Source: Amycolatopsis thermoflava N1165
GTDB lineage: Bacteria > Actinomycetota > Actinomycetes > Mycobacteriales > Pseudonocardiaceae
Length of the DNA stretch: 64,000 nt
Assembly: GCF_000473265.1 (NCBI RefSeq)
Contig: NZ_KI421511.1
Span: forward strand, 1,911,731-1,975,730
Direction of reading: 5' to 3'
This document shows, one piece after another, positions 26,660 through 34,945 of this stretch; within the stretch, counting starts at the first letter, position 1; every line of letters begins with the position of its first letter. The translations under genes and the position numbers were made by a program. The notes under the pieces were generated by a model. It was not told the origin of the DNA, did no database searches, and saw nothing but the letters and a program-made list of their open reading frames with translations.

Positions 26660-27639
26660 GAGCGTGGCTCCTTGCCCACGAGCCCGGCGGCCCGCCGGCC
26701 GAGTTCCGCGAGCCCGCCGGGGGCCGCGAGGATCACCACCAGCAGGATCGCGCCGTAGAGGATCGGCATGTACTGGCGAGCGCCGGAAAGCAGTTCCGGG
26801 ATGGCCACGTAGAACCCGGCGCCGATCAGCACGCCCCAGTGGGAGGTCACGCCGCCGAGCAGGACCATCAGGAACAGCCCGATGCCCAGGTCCAGGCCGA
26901 ACGAGTCCACCCCGATGAACCCCTGCCAGTGGGTGATCAGCGCGCCGGAGAGCCCGCCCGCGGCGGAACCGAGCACGAACATCCCCAGCCGCAGCCGGCC
27001 GACCGCGACCCCCGCGCCGCGCGCGACCATCGGCAGCTCGCGCCCCGCGGCGAGATCGCGGCTGACCGGGGACCGGTCGAGGAACACCGCGAGCAACAGC
27101 AGAATCGCGAGCACCGCGGCCAGGAGCCAGAAGACCTCGCCGTCGGAGCGCAGCTGGATTCCGAAGACCTCCGGGTAGTCCACGCCCGTGACGTTGCCGT
27201 TCGTCCCGGTGAAGGCGTTGGTCCGGCCGAAGACGACCAGTCCGATCTCGGTGACCGCGAGCGTGCCGAGCGCGAAGTACAGGTGCTCGGCACGCCACAG
27301 CAGCAGGCCGATCAGGGCCGCCGCCAGTGCCGCCGCCACGGTGGCGCCCAGAACGCCGACACCGAACGGCACGCCCTGCCGGCCGAGCCAGGCCGCGGTG
27401 TACCCGCCGAGCGCCATCATGAACGTCTGGCAGAACGCGAACCGCCCGCCGAGAGCGAAGATCCAGTAGAACCCGAGCGCGGCGATCGAGTAGGCCAGCC
27501 ACAGGTCGAGCAGGTTGACCGCGCTGCCCGACGTGGTCAACCGGGACAGCCCGAAGACCAGGGCGAGCGCGCCGAGGAGGATCCAGTACTGGCCCCTGCG
27601 GTACAGCGCACGGGCAGGCGGAGTGCGGGTCGCGGTCAC
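26656..27639 (-). CDS. ABC transporter permease, LivM type
   Basis: A 327-residue membrane protein with roughly nine hydrophobic segments and the LivM-like cytoplasmic coupling region ([26 protein letters not shown]). It ends in [14 protein letters not shown], typical for the family. The GTG at 27639 gives a GTGA overlap with livH. Together with LivH it forms the transmembrane channel of the importer. Confidence 0.88.
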   Translation of the reverse strand: MTATRTPPARALYRRGQYWILLGALALVFGLSRLTTSGSAVNLLDLWLAYSIAALGFYWIFALGGRFAFCQTFMMALGGYTAAWLGRQGVPFGVGVLGATVAAALAAALIGLLLWRAEHLYFALGTLAVTEIGLVVFGRTNAFTGTNGNVTGVDYPEVFGIQLRSDGEVFWLLAAVLAILLLLAVFLDRSPVSRDLAAGRELPMVARGAGVAVGRLRLGMFVLGSAAGGLSGALITHWQGFIGVDSFGLDLGIGLFLMVLLGGVTSHWGVLIGAGFYVAIPELLSGARQYMPILYGAILLVVILAAPGGLAELGRRAAGLVGKEPRS

Positions 27640-28508
27640 AGCCGGCTCACCGCCTTGCCGAACAGCCCCTGTGGCCGCAGGGCGAGCAGGAGCAGCATCG
27701 CGAGGAACGGCAGCACAACCGCGAAGTCCTGTAGCACGTAGCCGCCGACAAGGTGCTGGAGGACGCCGACGAGCACCGCGCCCAGCGTCGCCCCCCAGAG
27801 CGAGCCGAACCCGCCGAGGACCGCCGCGGCGAACGCGGCCAGCATCATGGTGAACCCGAAGTTCACGTCCAGCGCGGACAACGGCGCGATGAGGATTCCG
27901 GCCAAGGCCGCGAGCGCGGCGGACAACCCCCATGCCACGACGCTCACTCGCGTGGTGTTGATCCCGTGCAACTCCGCCGCCATCCGGTCGCTCGACACGG
28001 CTCGGAGCTGCCTGCCGAACCCGGTCCGGGTGAACAACAGGACGATCCCGGTCAGGCACACGGCCGCGACCCCGATGATGACGAGCCGTTGCACGGCGAT
28101 GGGAGCGCCGAGGATCGTCACCACCTCATCCCCCACTGGCGAGGGCAGCTTGCGTGGTGTGCTGCCCTGCCACAGAGAGATCGCCGCGCGCAGCACGAGC
28201 GCCGCGGCGAGCGTCGCGATGAGGACCGTCAGGTGCGGGCGACGGCGCAGGGGTGCGAACGCGACCCGCTCCAGCAGCACACCGGCGCCGAACATGACCG
28301 CGAGCGCGACGAGGTACCCGGCGACCGGCGCGAGGTGCAGCGCGGTGATGAACCACAGCGCGAGGTAGCCGCCGAGGGTGATCAGGTCGCCGTGGGCGAA
28401 GTTCACCACACCGGTGGCCTTGTACAGCACGAGGAAACCGAGTGCGGCGAGCGCGAGCGCGGCACCGTAGGCGAGCGCGCTGACCGACAGCGCGACGAAT
28501 GTGCTCAC
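27636..28508 (-). CDS. ABC transporter permease, LivH type; first gene of a 16-gene operon
   Basis: About 290 residues with 8 or so membrane helices and the LivH signature NFAHGDLITLGGYLAL plus a second GFGSLWGATLGAVLVGVLQ. I choose the GTG at 28508 because a GGAGG ribosome-binding site lies five bases upstream. An ATG at 28520 is possible but has no such site, and a still earlier TTG would lie in the operator. The operon promoter and the operator (28528-28541) lie just upstream. Confidence 0.85.
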   Translation of the reverse strand: MSTFVALSVSALAYGAALALAALGFLVLYKATGVVNFAHGDLITLGGYLALWFITALHLAPVAGYLVALAVMFGAGVLLERVAFAPLRRRPHLTVLIATLAAALVLRAAISLWQGSTPRKLPSPVGDEVVTILGAPIAVQRLVIIGVAAVCLTGIVLLFTRTGFGRQLRAVSSDRMAAELHGINTTRVSVVAWGLSAALAALAGILIAPLSALDVNFGFTMMLAAFAAAVLGGFGSLWGATLGAVLVGVLQHLVGGYVLQDFAVVLPFLAMLLLLALRPQGLFGKAVSRL

Positions 28509-28527
28509 GAACGCCTCCATGAAAACA

Positions 28528-28541
28528 AGCAAGTGCTTGGT
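28528..28541. promoter_or_regulatory. KstR2-like operator of the 16-gene Liv/HIP operon
   Basis: AGCAAGTGCTTGGT is an exact match to the KstR2 14-mer AnCAAGnnCTTGnT. On the minus strand a -35 TTGACG (28578-28573) and a -10 TAGCTT (28554-28549), 18 bp apart, lie immediately upstream, so a bound repressor would cover the transcription start. Confidence 0.8.
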
Positions 28542-28624
28542 TGACTGGAAGCTAACACCGGGCCGAACACGTCGTCAAGGAACGCGGGGTCTTGCCGCCG
28601 CACGGGCCCCGTCGTAACTTATCG

Positions 28625-28638
28625 AGCAAGCGCTTGGT
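28625..28638. promoter_or_regulatory. KstR2-like operator of the acyl-CoA synthetase/thiolase operon
   Basis: AGCAAGCGCTTGGT is an exact KstR2 14-mer match. A plus-strand -35 TTGCCG (28592-28597) and -10 TAACTT (28615-28620), 17 bp apart, end just before it. The divergent operon at 28508 has its own separate operator, so each direction is controlled by one site. Confidence 0.8.
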
Positions 28639-28655
28639 GAAGAACGGAGTGGTTC

Positions 28656-30797
28656 ATGCCGATCGACCGACGGATCGCCGGAGAAGGTTTTCCCCTCACC
28701 CCCGGCGACGCGCGGATCGCCGTCCCGGAACACGTCGTCAAGCAGCTGCTGACCGAGCACGGCGTCGCGGTTCCGCGCGGTCGCGTGCTCACCGGCCCCG
28801 CGGACGCGCGCGGCCTCGACGGCCCGCTCGTGCTCAAGGCCTGGGGGCCAGGGCTGCTGCACAAGAGCGACGTGGGCGCGGTCCGGCTCGGGATCAGCAC
28901 GGCGGGGCTCCCCGGCGCCCTCGACGACATGGCTGTCCACCTGGCCCGGCAGGGGATCGAGCCCCGCGGCTACCTGGCCGAGGAGCAACACCCTGGCGGC
29001 ACCGAGCTGATCATCGGCGTCGTCCGCGACCAGACCTTCGGTCCCGTCGTGCTGCTCGGGCTGGGCGGTATCGCGACCGAACTGCTCGACCTCACCGCGC
29101 TGCGGCCCTGCCCGCTCACCCGAGCCGACGCGGAGGATCTCGTCGCGACCTTCCCCGGCGCCCCGTTGCTGACGGGCGCCCGGGGCAAGCCGCCGGTCGA
29201 CCGCGCCGCGCTGGTCGACCTGCTGGTGGCGATCGCCGGCGCGGGCGGGCTGGTCGAGCGGATCGGGCCGGACCTGGCCGAGTTCGAATGCAACCCGGTG
29301 GTCGTCACCCCCGAGGGCGCGACCGCGCTGGATGCCCGGCTCATCCTCGACCCGGGCGCGGCACCGGTGGAACAGGCGCACGACACCGACTTCACCGCCC
29401 TGTTCGCGCCGCGCCGGATCGCCGTCGCCGGCGCCTCGACCGGCAAGTCCGGATTCGGCAACCGCTTCCTCGCGGCCTACCGGCAAGCCGGCTGGACCGA
29501 CGGGCTCTACGCGCTGCACCCGGCCGCGGCGGAAGTGGACGGCGTGCCCGCCGTGGCCACCATCGCCGACGTGCCCGGCGGCGCCGACTACCTCCTGGTC
29601 GCCCTCCCCGCCGCCCGCGCCGTCGAGGTCGTGGCTCAGGCGGCCGGGAAGGTGCCGTTCGTCCAGGTGATCAGCGGCGGGTTCGGCGAGATGAACGCTG
29701 CGGGCGCGGCCCTGGAGACCGACCTCGCCGCCGCCGTGGCCGGGACGAAGACCCGCCTGCTCGGCCCGAACTGCCTGGGCGTGTTCAGCCCTGCCGGACG
29801 GCAGACGTTCACGCCCAACGCGCCGACGCGACCCGGCCGGGTGTCGGTGGTCTCCCAGAGCGGCGGCCTGTCCGGGGACATCGTGACCGTCGGCGACCGG
29901 CGCGGCCTGCGGTTCGCGAAGGTGGCCAGCATCGGCAACGCGATCGACGTGACACACGGAGACCTGCTGAGCTGGCTGGTCGACGATCCCGAGACCGACG
30001 TTCTTGGTGTCTACCTCGAAGGCACCCGCGACGGCGCGGGCCTGCTGCGTGCCCTGCGCCGCGCGGACGGGCGCAAGCCGGTCGTGCTGTTGCGCGGTGG
30101 TTCCAGCGCCCAGGGTGCGCGGGCCGTCAGCTCCCACACCGGCTCGCTGGCTGGGGAGGAGAAGGTGTGGCGGGCGGTCGCGGACGCGACCGGGGTGTCA
30201 CTGGTGTCCACTCTGGAGGACCTGCTCGGCAGCCTCGCCTACCTGCAGGGGCACCCCGAGCCACCGGCACCGGGGTCCTCGGGGGTCCTGGTGATCGGTC
30301 TCGGTGGGGGCGCCTCCGTGCTGGCCACCGACGCGTGCGACCGCGCCGGCCTCGAACTGACCCCGCTGCGGCCCGGGCTGCGGGCCCGCCTGCGGGAACT
30401 GGGTCACGGGGCCGGGACCAGCGTCGCCAACCCGCTCGAGGTGCCGGTCGGCCCGGTGTCGCCGGCGGGCTTGCTGGGCGACGCCCTGGAACCCGTGTTC
30501 GGTGAGGACGGCCAGCCCTACCGGGACGTTCTCGTCCACGTCAACGTGGCCGCCTACTACAACTACGGCAAGGCGGGGCTGCGGCCGCTGATCGACGCCA
30601 TGCGGGACCTCCTGGAGCGTGGCTACCCGGCGCGGACCGCGGTCGTGACCCGCAACTCCGAGGTCGCCGCACCGGAGGACGCCGCGCTGCTCGCCCGGTT
30701 CGCCGCGGAGCGCGGTGTGCCCCTGTTCCGGTCCTTCGACGAGGCCGCGACCGCGATTGCAGCGGCACAGCGGTTCGACGCCCGGCGGGTCTCGTGA
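28656..30797 (+). CDS. ADP-forming acyl-CoA synthetase with ATP-grasp domain first
   Basis: A 713-residue acetate-CoA ligase (ADP-forming) family enzyme that makes an acyl-CoA from an acid, CoA and ATP via a phosphohistidine. Residues 1-235 form the ATP-grasp part (VLKAWGPGLLHKSDVGAVRLG, ending FECNPVVV). The CoA-binding Rossmann domain follows (APRRIAVAGASTGKSGFGN) and then the succinyl-CoA-ligase-like domains with the phospho-His494 motif SSHTGSLAGEE. This beta-then-alpha order is the reverse of the common single-chain form. The acid could be a steroid side chain or ring fragment; it is operon partner of a Cys-less thiolase. Confidence 0.85.
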   Translation: MPIDRRIAGEGFPLTPGDARIAVPEHVVKQLLTEHGVAVPRGRVLTGPADARGLDGPLVLKAWGPGLLHKSDVGAVRLGISTAGLPGALDDMAVHLARQGIEPRGYLAEEQHPGGTELIIGVVRDQTFGPVVLLGLGGIATELLDLTALRPCPLTRADAEDLVATFPGAPLLTGARGKPPVDRAALVDLLVAIAGAGGLVERIGPDLAEFECNPVVVTPEGATALDARLILDPGAAPVEQAHDTDFTALFAPRRIAVAGASTGKSGFGNRFLAAYRQAGWTDGLYALHPAAAEVDGVPAVATIADVPGGADYLLVALPAARAVEVVAQAAGKVPFVQVISGGFGEMNAAGAALETDLAAAVAGTKTRLLGPNCLGVFSPAGRQTFTPNAPTRPGRVSVVSQSGGLSGDIVTVGDRRGLRFAKVASIGNAIDVTHGDLLSWLVDDPETDVLGVYLEGTRDGAGLLRALRRADGRKPVVLLRGGSSAQGARAVSSHTGSLAGEEKVWRAVADATGVSLVSTLEDLLGSLAYLQGHPEPPAPGSSGVLVIGLGGGASVLATDACDRAGLELTPLRPGLRARLRELGHGAGTSVANPLEVPVGPVSPAGLLGDALEPVFGEDGQPYRDVLVHVNVAAYYNYGKAGLRPLIDAMRDLLERGYPARTAVVTRNSEVAAPEDAALLARFAAERGVPLFRSFDEAATAIAAAQRFDARRVS

Positions 30798-31933
30798 CGC
30801 AGTCCTTCGCCGGCCGCGCCGCGGTGACCGGCATCGGGATTACGGACCTGTCGCGGCGGTCGGGGCGCAGCGAACTGCACCTCGCGGTCACCGCGTGCCG
30901 GGCCGCGCTCGCCGACGCCGGGCTCACCGCGGCCGACGTCGGCGCGGTGCTGTGCTACCACCTGGCCGACTCTGCCGGGGTCAACCAGGTCGCCGCCGCG
31001 CTCGGCGTTCCCGACGCCGTCTGGACCAACGAGATCCACGGCGGTGGCACGCAGTCGGCATCGATCCTCGGCGACGCCGCCATGCTGATCGAGGGGGGCA
31101 TCGCCGAGCACGTCCTGGTGTTCCGCGCGCTCAACGGGCGGTCCGGCGTCCGGATGGGTCAGGCGCGCCTGAGCGTGGACCAGCAGTTCACGGTGCCGTA
31201 CGGGATGCTCGGCCCGGTGCATCTGTTCGCGCTCGCGGCGCAGCGGTGGATGAACGACAGCGGCGCGACCGCGAAGGATCTCGCGGCCGTGGTGACGCAG
31301 TCCCGGAGCCTGGCGGCGCACAACTCCCGTGCGGTGCTCGGTGAGCCGCTCGACGAGGCCGGCTACTTCGCGAGCCCGCCGATCGCGACGCCGCTGCGCC
31401 GGGCGGACTGCTGCCTGGAGACCGACGGCGGGGCCGCGCTGGTGGTCAGCGCGGCGAAGACCGCCGACGTGGTCCGTCCGGGCAGCCCGCGGATCCACGC
31501 CGTCGTCCGCGGCGGCGGACCCGGCGCGAGCACGATGGACTCCGCCGCGGACCTGAGCGCGTTGTTCTCGTCGTACCTGGCGGAGCCGCTGTACCGGACC
31601 GCCGGAATGCGTCCGTCCGATGTGGAGCTGGCGTTGCTCTACGACGCCTACTCCCCCATCGTGCTGCAGCAGCTGGAGGACTTCGGCCTCGCGCCCCGCG
31701 GGGAGTCGGGCGCGTTCGTCCGCGCGGGCGAGACGCTGCCTTCGGGCGCGCTGCCGGTGAACCCGCACGGCGGGCTGCTGTCCGAGGGGTATGTGCACGG
31801 TCTGAACAACGTCCTCGAGGCGGTGCGTCAGCTGCGCGGCGAAGGCACGAACCAGGAGCGCCGGCCGGGGGTGGCCCTGTGCACCGGGTTCGGAGGGAGC
31901 TACGGCAGCGCCGCGGTCCTGGTGGCCGGCTGA
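30794..31933 (+). CDS. Thiolase-fold protein lacking the nucleophilic Cys (Ltp2/SCPx-like)
   Basis: A 379-residue lipid-transfer/SCPx-type thiolase homologue. At the position of the acyl-accepting Cys (about residues 84-88) the sequence is HGGGTQSAS, so classical thiolysis is not possible. The histidine loop NPHGGLLSEGYVHG and the C-terminal CTGFGGSYGSAAVL remain. Cys-less members include Ltp2, the aldolase that removes the steroid side-chain remnant as propionyl-CoA and needs a DUF35 partner. The GTG start overlaps the synthetase stop (GTGA). It may therefore be a retro-aldolase; a scaffold or thioesterase role is not excluded. Confidence 0.8.
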   Translation: MTQSFAGRAAVTGIGITDLSRRSGRSELHLAVTACRAALADAGLTAADVGAVLCYHLADSAGVNQVAAALGVPDAVWTNEIHGGGTQSASILGDAAMLIEGGIAEHVLVFRALNGRSGVRMGQARLSVDQQFTVPYGMLGPVHLFALAAQRWMNDSGATAKDLAAVVTQSRSLAAHNSRAVLGEPLDEAGYFASPPIATPLRRADCCLETDGGAALVVSAAKTADVVRPGSPRIHAVVRGGGPGASTMDSAADLSALFSSYLAEPLYRTAGMRPSDVELALLYDAYSPIVLQQLEDFGLAPRGESGAFVRAGETLPSGALPVNPHGGLLSEGYVHGLNNVLEAVRQLRGEGTNQERRPGVALCTGFGGSYGSAAVLVAG

Positions 31934-32845
31934 GCGAGCGCCTTCGCGAGGGCGGCGGCGTACTCGGCGACGATCCGCCGGGAGGTCGGCGCCTGTGGTG
32001 CGATCGCGTCGAAACCGTGCGGTACGTCGGGCACGAGGTGCAACTCCACGCTGACGCCGGCGATCCAGGGCCATCGCGTAGGCCACGCCGGACTCACGGA
32101 GGCAGTCCAGGCCCGCCGTCAGGACGTAGGCGGGCGGCACACCGCGGAGGTCCTCCGCCAGTGAGGGCATTGCGTACGGTGAGACCGGCCCGTCGCCGAC
32201 GTAGTGCCGCAGGATCTGATCGTTGTCCTCGGGCACGATGACCGACGTGGCGCGGTCGTAGCTCCGGGCGGAGGTGGCCGGGGCACGATCGGCGACCGCG
32301 GGGCACAGCAACGCCTGGAACGCGATCAGCGGCCCGCCACGGTCGCGTGCCATGAGCGCCACCGCCGCGGCGAGGTTGCCGCCTGCGCTTCCCCCGGCCA
32401 CGGCGAGCCGGGCGCCGTCCCCGCCGATCTCAGCGGCATGGTCTGCGGCCCAGCAGGTCGCGCGGTAGCAGTCCTCGACCCCTGCCGGGAACCGGTGCTC
32501 GGGCGCCAGCCGGTATTCGACCGACAGCATCACGGCGTTGACGCGCACAGCCAGCTCGGCGCAGTAGGGATCGTCGACATCGACACTGCCGAGCACGAAT
32601 CCGCCACCGTGGAACCACATCACCACCGGCAGCACATCCGTCGTGTCCACCGGCCGGTAGGAGCGGATCAGCAGCGTGGAGCCGTCCTCCCGCGGGACCT
32701 CGTGGTCCCGCAGGCTCACCTGCGGATCCGGCCGGACCGCCGGCATCGTCTCCGCGGCCTGCCGGAAGGCTGCCCGTTGCACGGCGGGATCGGCGAAGTC
32801 GAACGGCGGCAGCGCCGCGAGCGCCGCTTCGATCTCCGGCTCCAT
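31900..32845 (-). pseudogene. HSL-family alpha/beta hydrolase, frameshifted
   Basis: A carboxylesterase of the hormone-sensitive-lipase family. The N-terminal frame carries the HGGGFVLGS oxyanion motif and the nucleophile elbow GGSAGGN and reads to ...SGVAYAMAL. The family sequence then continues in another frame (AGVSVELHLVPDVPHGFDAI, containing the catalytic His) to a TAG at 31900. The break is near 32061-32070 and is explained by a 2-base loss or a 1-base gain. Without it the protein would be about 315 residues. It could be a real inactivation or a sequencing error. The 3' end overlaps the convergent thiolase end by 34 bases. Confidence 0.75.
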
Positions 32846-33762
32846 CAGGTGCCCGCCAGCTCCTTCACCACCGGGGCGAAGGCGTCGAGGTCCTTGTCGT
32901 TGTGCAGCACGAAGTACGACAGGCCGTGCTCGTCCCGCCAGTACCGGAGCTTGTCAGCCATCTGCGCGGTGTCGCCGAGCAGCACCTGTGGCGTGCTGTC
33001 CTGACGGGACAGGTTCACCGCGCTCCAGTTCTCCTTGTCGCTGGGCTCGCCGACCTGCTGCACGCTCGTGCCGATCTCGATCTGGTCGAACCGGTCTCCC
33101 GCGCCCTGGCGGATGTGCTCGACCTTCTGCAGGAACGCCTCCAGCCCGCCGTCGGTCTCGTCGGGGGCCGTGCCGTCCGCCTTGACCCGCAGCGTGAGGT
33201 TGACGTAGTCGGCGTACCGCCCGGCCAGGCGCAGCATCTTCGGGCCGCCGCCGGGCAGCATCAGCTTCGGGAACGGCTTCTGCACGGGCTTGGGCTCCTG
33301 CACCAGGTCGGTGATCCGGTAGTGCTTGCCCGCGAAGGAGAACGCTCCCTCGCTCCATACGCCACGCAGCACCTCCAGCGCTTCGGTGAAGCGCTCGAAC
33401 CGCTCCTTCGGCGGGTCGAAGGGAAGCCCGGCGCCGTCGTAGTCGGCACGCATCCAGCCGGTGCCCAGGCCCACGTCCAAGCGTCCGTCGGAGAGCACGT
33501 CGAGCGTCGCCAGCTCCTTGCCCAGGACGACGGGGTGCCGGTAGTCGTTGGCGAACACCAGGGTGCCCACCCGAAGGGTGGTGGTCGCCGTCGCGGCCGC
33601 GGTCATCGCCGCGATGGGCGCGAAGCGCGGGCCGAGGAAGTGGTCGGGCACAAGCAGGGTGGAGAACCCGAGATCCTCCACGAGGCGGGCCCGCTCTGCC
33701 CACGCCCGCCCGGACCCGGCCTTGCGGACCACGACACCGAACCGGAACGGATGCCTCGCCAT
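32845..33762 (-). CDS. LLM-class F420-dependent oxidoreductase, MSMEG_2516 type
   Basis: A 305-residue luciferase-fold protein. Features are FRFGVVVRKAGSGRAWAERAR (the N-terminus typical of the MSMEG_2516 family), STLLVPDHFLGPRFAP, GTLVFANDYRHPVVLGKELATLDVLSDGR, LGTGWMRADYD and PKLMLPGGGPKMLRLAGRYAD. It probably uses F420 (or FMN). The ATG at 33762 is favoured, with a purine-rich GAGGTAGG upstream. It leads a two-gene operon with the broken esterase under the operator at 33799. Confidence 0.8.
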   Translation of the reverse strand: MARHPFRFGVVVRKAGSGRAWAERARLVEDLGFSTLLVPDHFLGPRFAPIAAMTAAATATTTLRVGTLVFANDYRHPVVLGKELATLDVLSDGRLDVGLGTGWMRADYDGAGLPFDPPKERFERFTEALEVLRGVWSEGAFSFAGKHYRITDLVQEPKPVQKPFPKLMLPGGGPKMLRLAGRYADYVNLTLRVKADGTAPDETDGGLEAFLQKVEHIRQGAGDRFDQIEIGTSVQQVGEPSDKENWSAVNLSRQDSTPQVLLGDTAQMADKLRYWRDEHGLSYFVLHNDKDLDAFAPVVKELAGT

Positions 33763-33798
33763 GTACAGCACCTACCTCGGAGGATCGACATTGAACCA

Positions 33799-33812
33799 AC
33801 CAATTGCTTGGT
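33799..33812. promoter_or_regulatory. KstR2-like operator of the LLM/esterase operon
   Basis: ACCAATTGCTTGGT has one mismatch to the KstR2 14-mer (CAAT for CAAG). On the minus strand -35 TTGACG (33845-33840), a 17-bp spacer and -10 TAGGCT (33822-33817) precede it, so the site covers the expected start of transcription. The promoter overlaps the end of the upstream alcohol dehydrogenase gene. Confidence 0.75.
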
Positions 33813-33841
33813 CAAGAGCCTAGTGGCGGACGGTGCCCTCG

Positions 33842-34945
33842 TCAATCGAAGACGATCAGCGAACGCGCGACCTGCCCGGCGCGAAGGCGGTCGAGGGCGG
33901 TGTTGACGTCATCGAGGACCACGCGCTCGGTGACCAGGGGCTCGAGCTGGAACCGGCGTGTGCGCACCAGCTCGACCAGCCGCGGCAGGTCGGCGGCAGG
34001 CGCGGCGTTCCCGCCCACGCATCCACGCAGGACCCGACCAGCGGCCAAGAGGCCGGCCGGCACGGCGACGGTCGCCACGGCCGGGCTGCCCACGAGAACC
34101 GTCGTCGCGCCGGGCCGGGTCGCCGCCATCGCCCGCGCGGCGACTCCGTCGGCGCCGGTCGCGTCGAACGCGTGACACACACCTGCCGGTTCAAGGGCAT
34201 GCACCCGGTCCGCGAGTCCCTCGTCCGCGGGCAGCACCGCCGTCGCGCCCAGCCGCTGCGCCAGCTCGAGCTTGCCCGCCACGGTGTCGGCCGCGATGAC
34301 CTGACCCGCACCGGCGAGTGCCGCCGCCTGCACCACGTTGAGGCCCACTCCGCCGCATCCGACCACCAGCACGCTGTCGCCGGGCCGCACCCGCGCCACG
34401 TTCCACACAGCGCCCGCGCCGGTGACGACCGCGCAGGTGAGGAGGGCGAGCGCGTCATGGAAGTCCTCGGCCGGCACAGGCACGAGCATCTGCTCGCCCA
34501 CCACCACGTGCCCGGCGAACGACCCGATGCCGATGAACCCGGGCACCTCCCGCCCGTCGAGGACGAACGGAGGCCGCCCGTCGGCCAGCCGTCCGCTGAT
34601 CGCGGCGCGGCGCGCCGGGTCCGTGCACAGGTGGGCCCGCCCCCGGGCGCAGTCCGCGCACCGGCCACACGCACGGTTCATCGCGACGAGCACGTGGTCA
34701 CCCGGCACCACCGTCGTCACGCCGCGGCCGACCGCGTCGACGACCCCCGCGCTCTCGTGCCCCAGCACGACCGGCGGGCTCGGGTACAGCGGGTTCCGCC
34801 CGGACTGGACCTTGGCGTCGGAACCGCAGATCCCGGACGCGAGGATCCGGACCCGCACGTCACCCTCCCCCGGCTCGGCCACCTCGATGTCCCGCACCGC
34901 CAGCGGTGCGCCGAACTCGGTCAGGATCGCGGCTCTCGTGCGCAT
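33842..34945 (-). CDS. Zinc-dependent medium-chain alcohol dehydrogenase
   Basis: A 367-residue MDR enzyme. The catalytic zinc ligands are in GICGSDAKV and GHESAGVV. The structural zinc lobe CGRCADCARGRAHLC is complete, and the NAD(P) loop is GCGGVGLNVV. It oxidises an alcohol or reduces an aldehyde/ketone; the natural substrate is unknown. It is the last gene of the Opp-type operon, and its ATG (34945) overlaps the oppF stop by one base, which suggests it acts on what the transporter brings in. Confidence 0.85.
   Translation of the reverse strand: MRTRAAILTEFGAPLAVRDIEVAEPGEGDVRVRILASGICGSDAKVQSGRNPLYPSPPVVLGHESAGVVDAVGRGVTTVVPGDHVLVAMNRACGRCADCARGRAHLCTDPARRAAISGRLADGRPPFVLDGREVPGFIGIGSFAGHVVVGEQMLVPVPAEDFHDALALLTCAVVTGAGAVWNVARVRPGDSVLVVGCGGVGLNVVQAAALAGAGQVIAADTVAGKLELAQRLGATAVLPADEGLADRVHALEPAGVCHAFDATGADGVAARAMAATRPGATTVLVGSPAVATVAVPAGLLAAGRVLRGCVGGNAAPAADLPRLVELVRTRRFQLEPLVTERVVLDDVNTALDRLRAGQVARSLIVFD

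Noticed and set aside
28509..28532. LivH starting at a TTG (28532) or ATG (28520)
   Set aside because: The TTG lies in the operator and the ATG has no ribosome-binding site. The GTG at 28508 has GGAGG five bases upstream.
30623..31899. Long minus-strand frame extending the esterase to 740 residues
   Set aside because: Beyond the frameshift it is the antisense shadow of the thiolase and synthetase genes; no family similarity.
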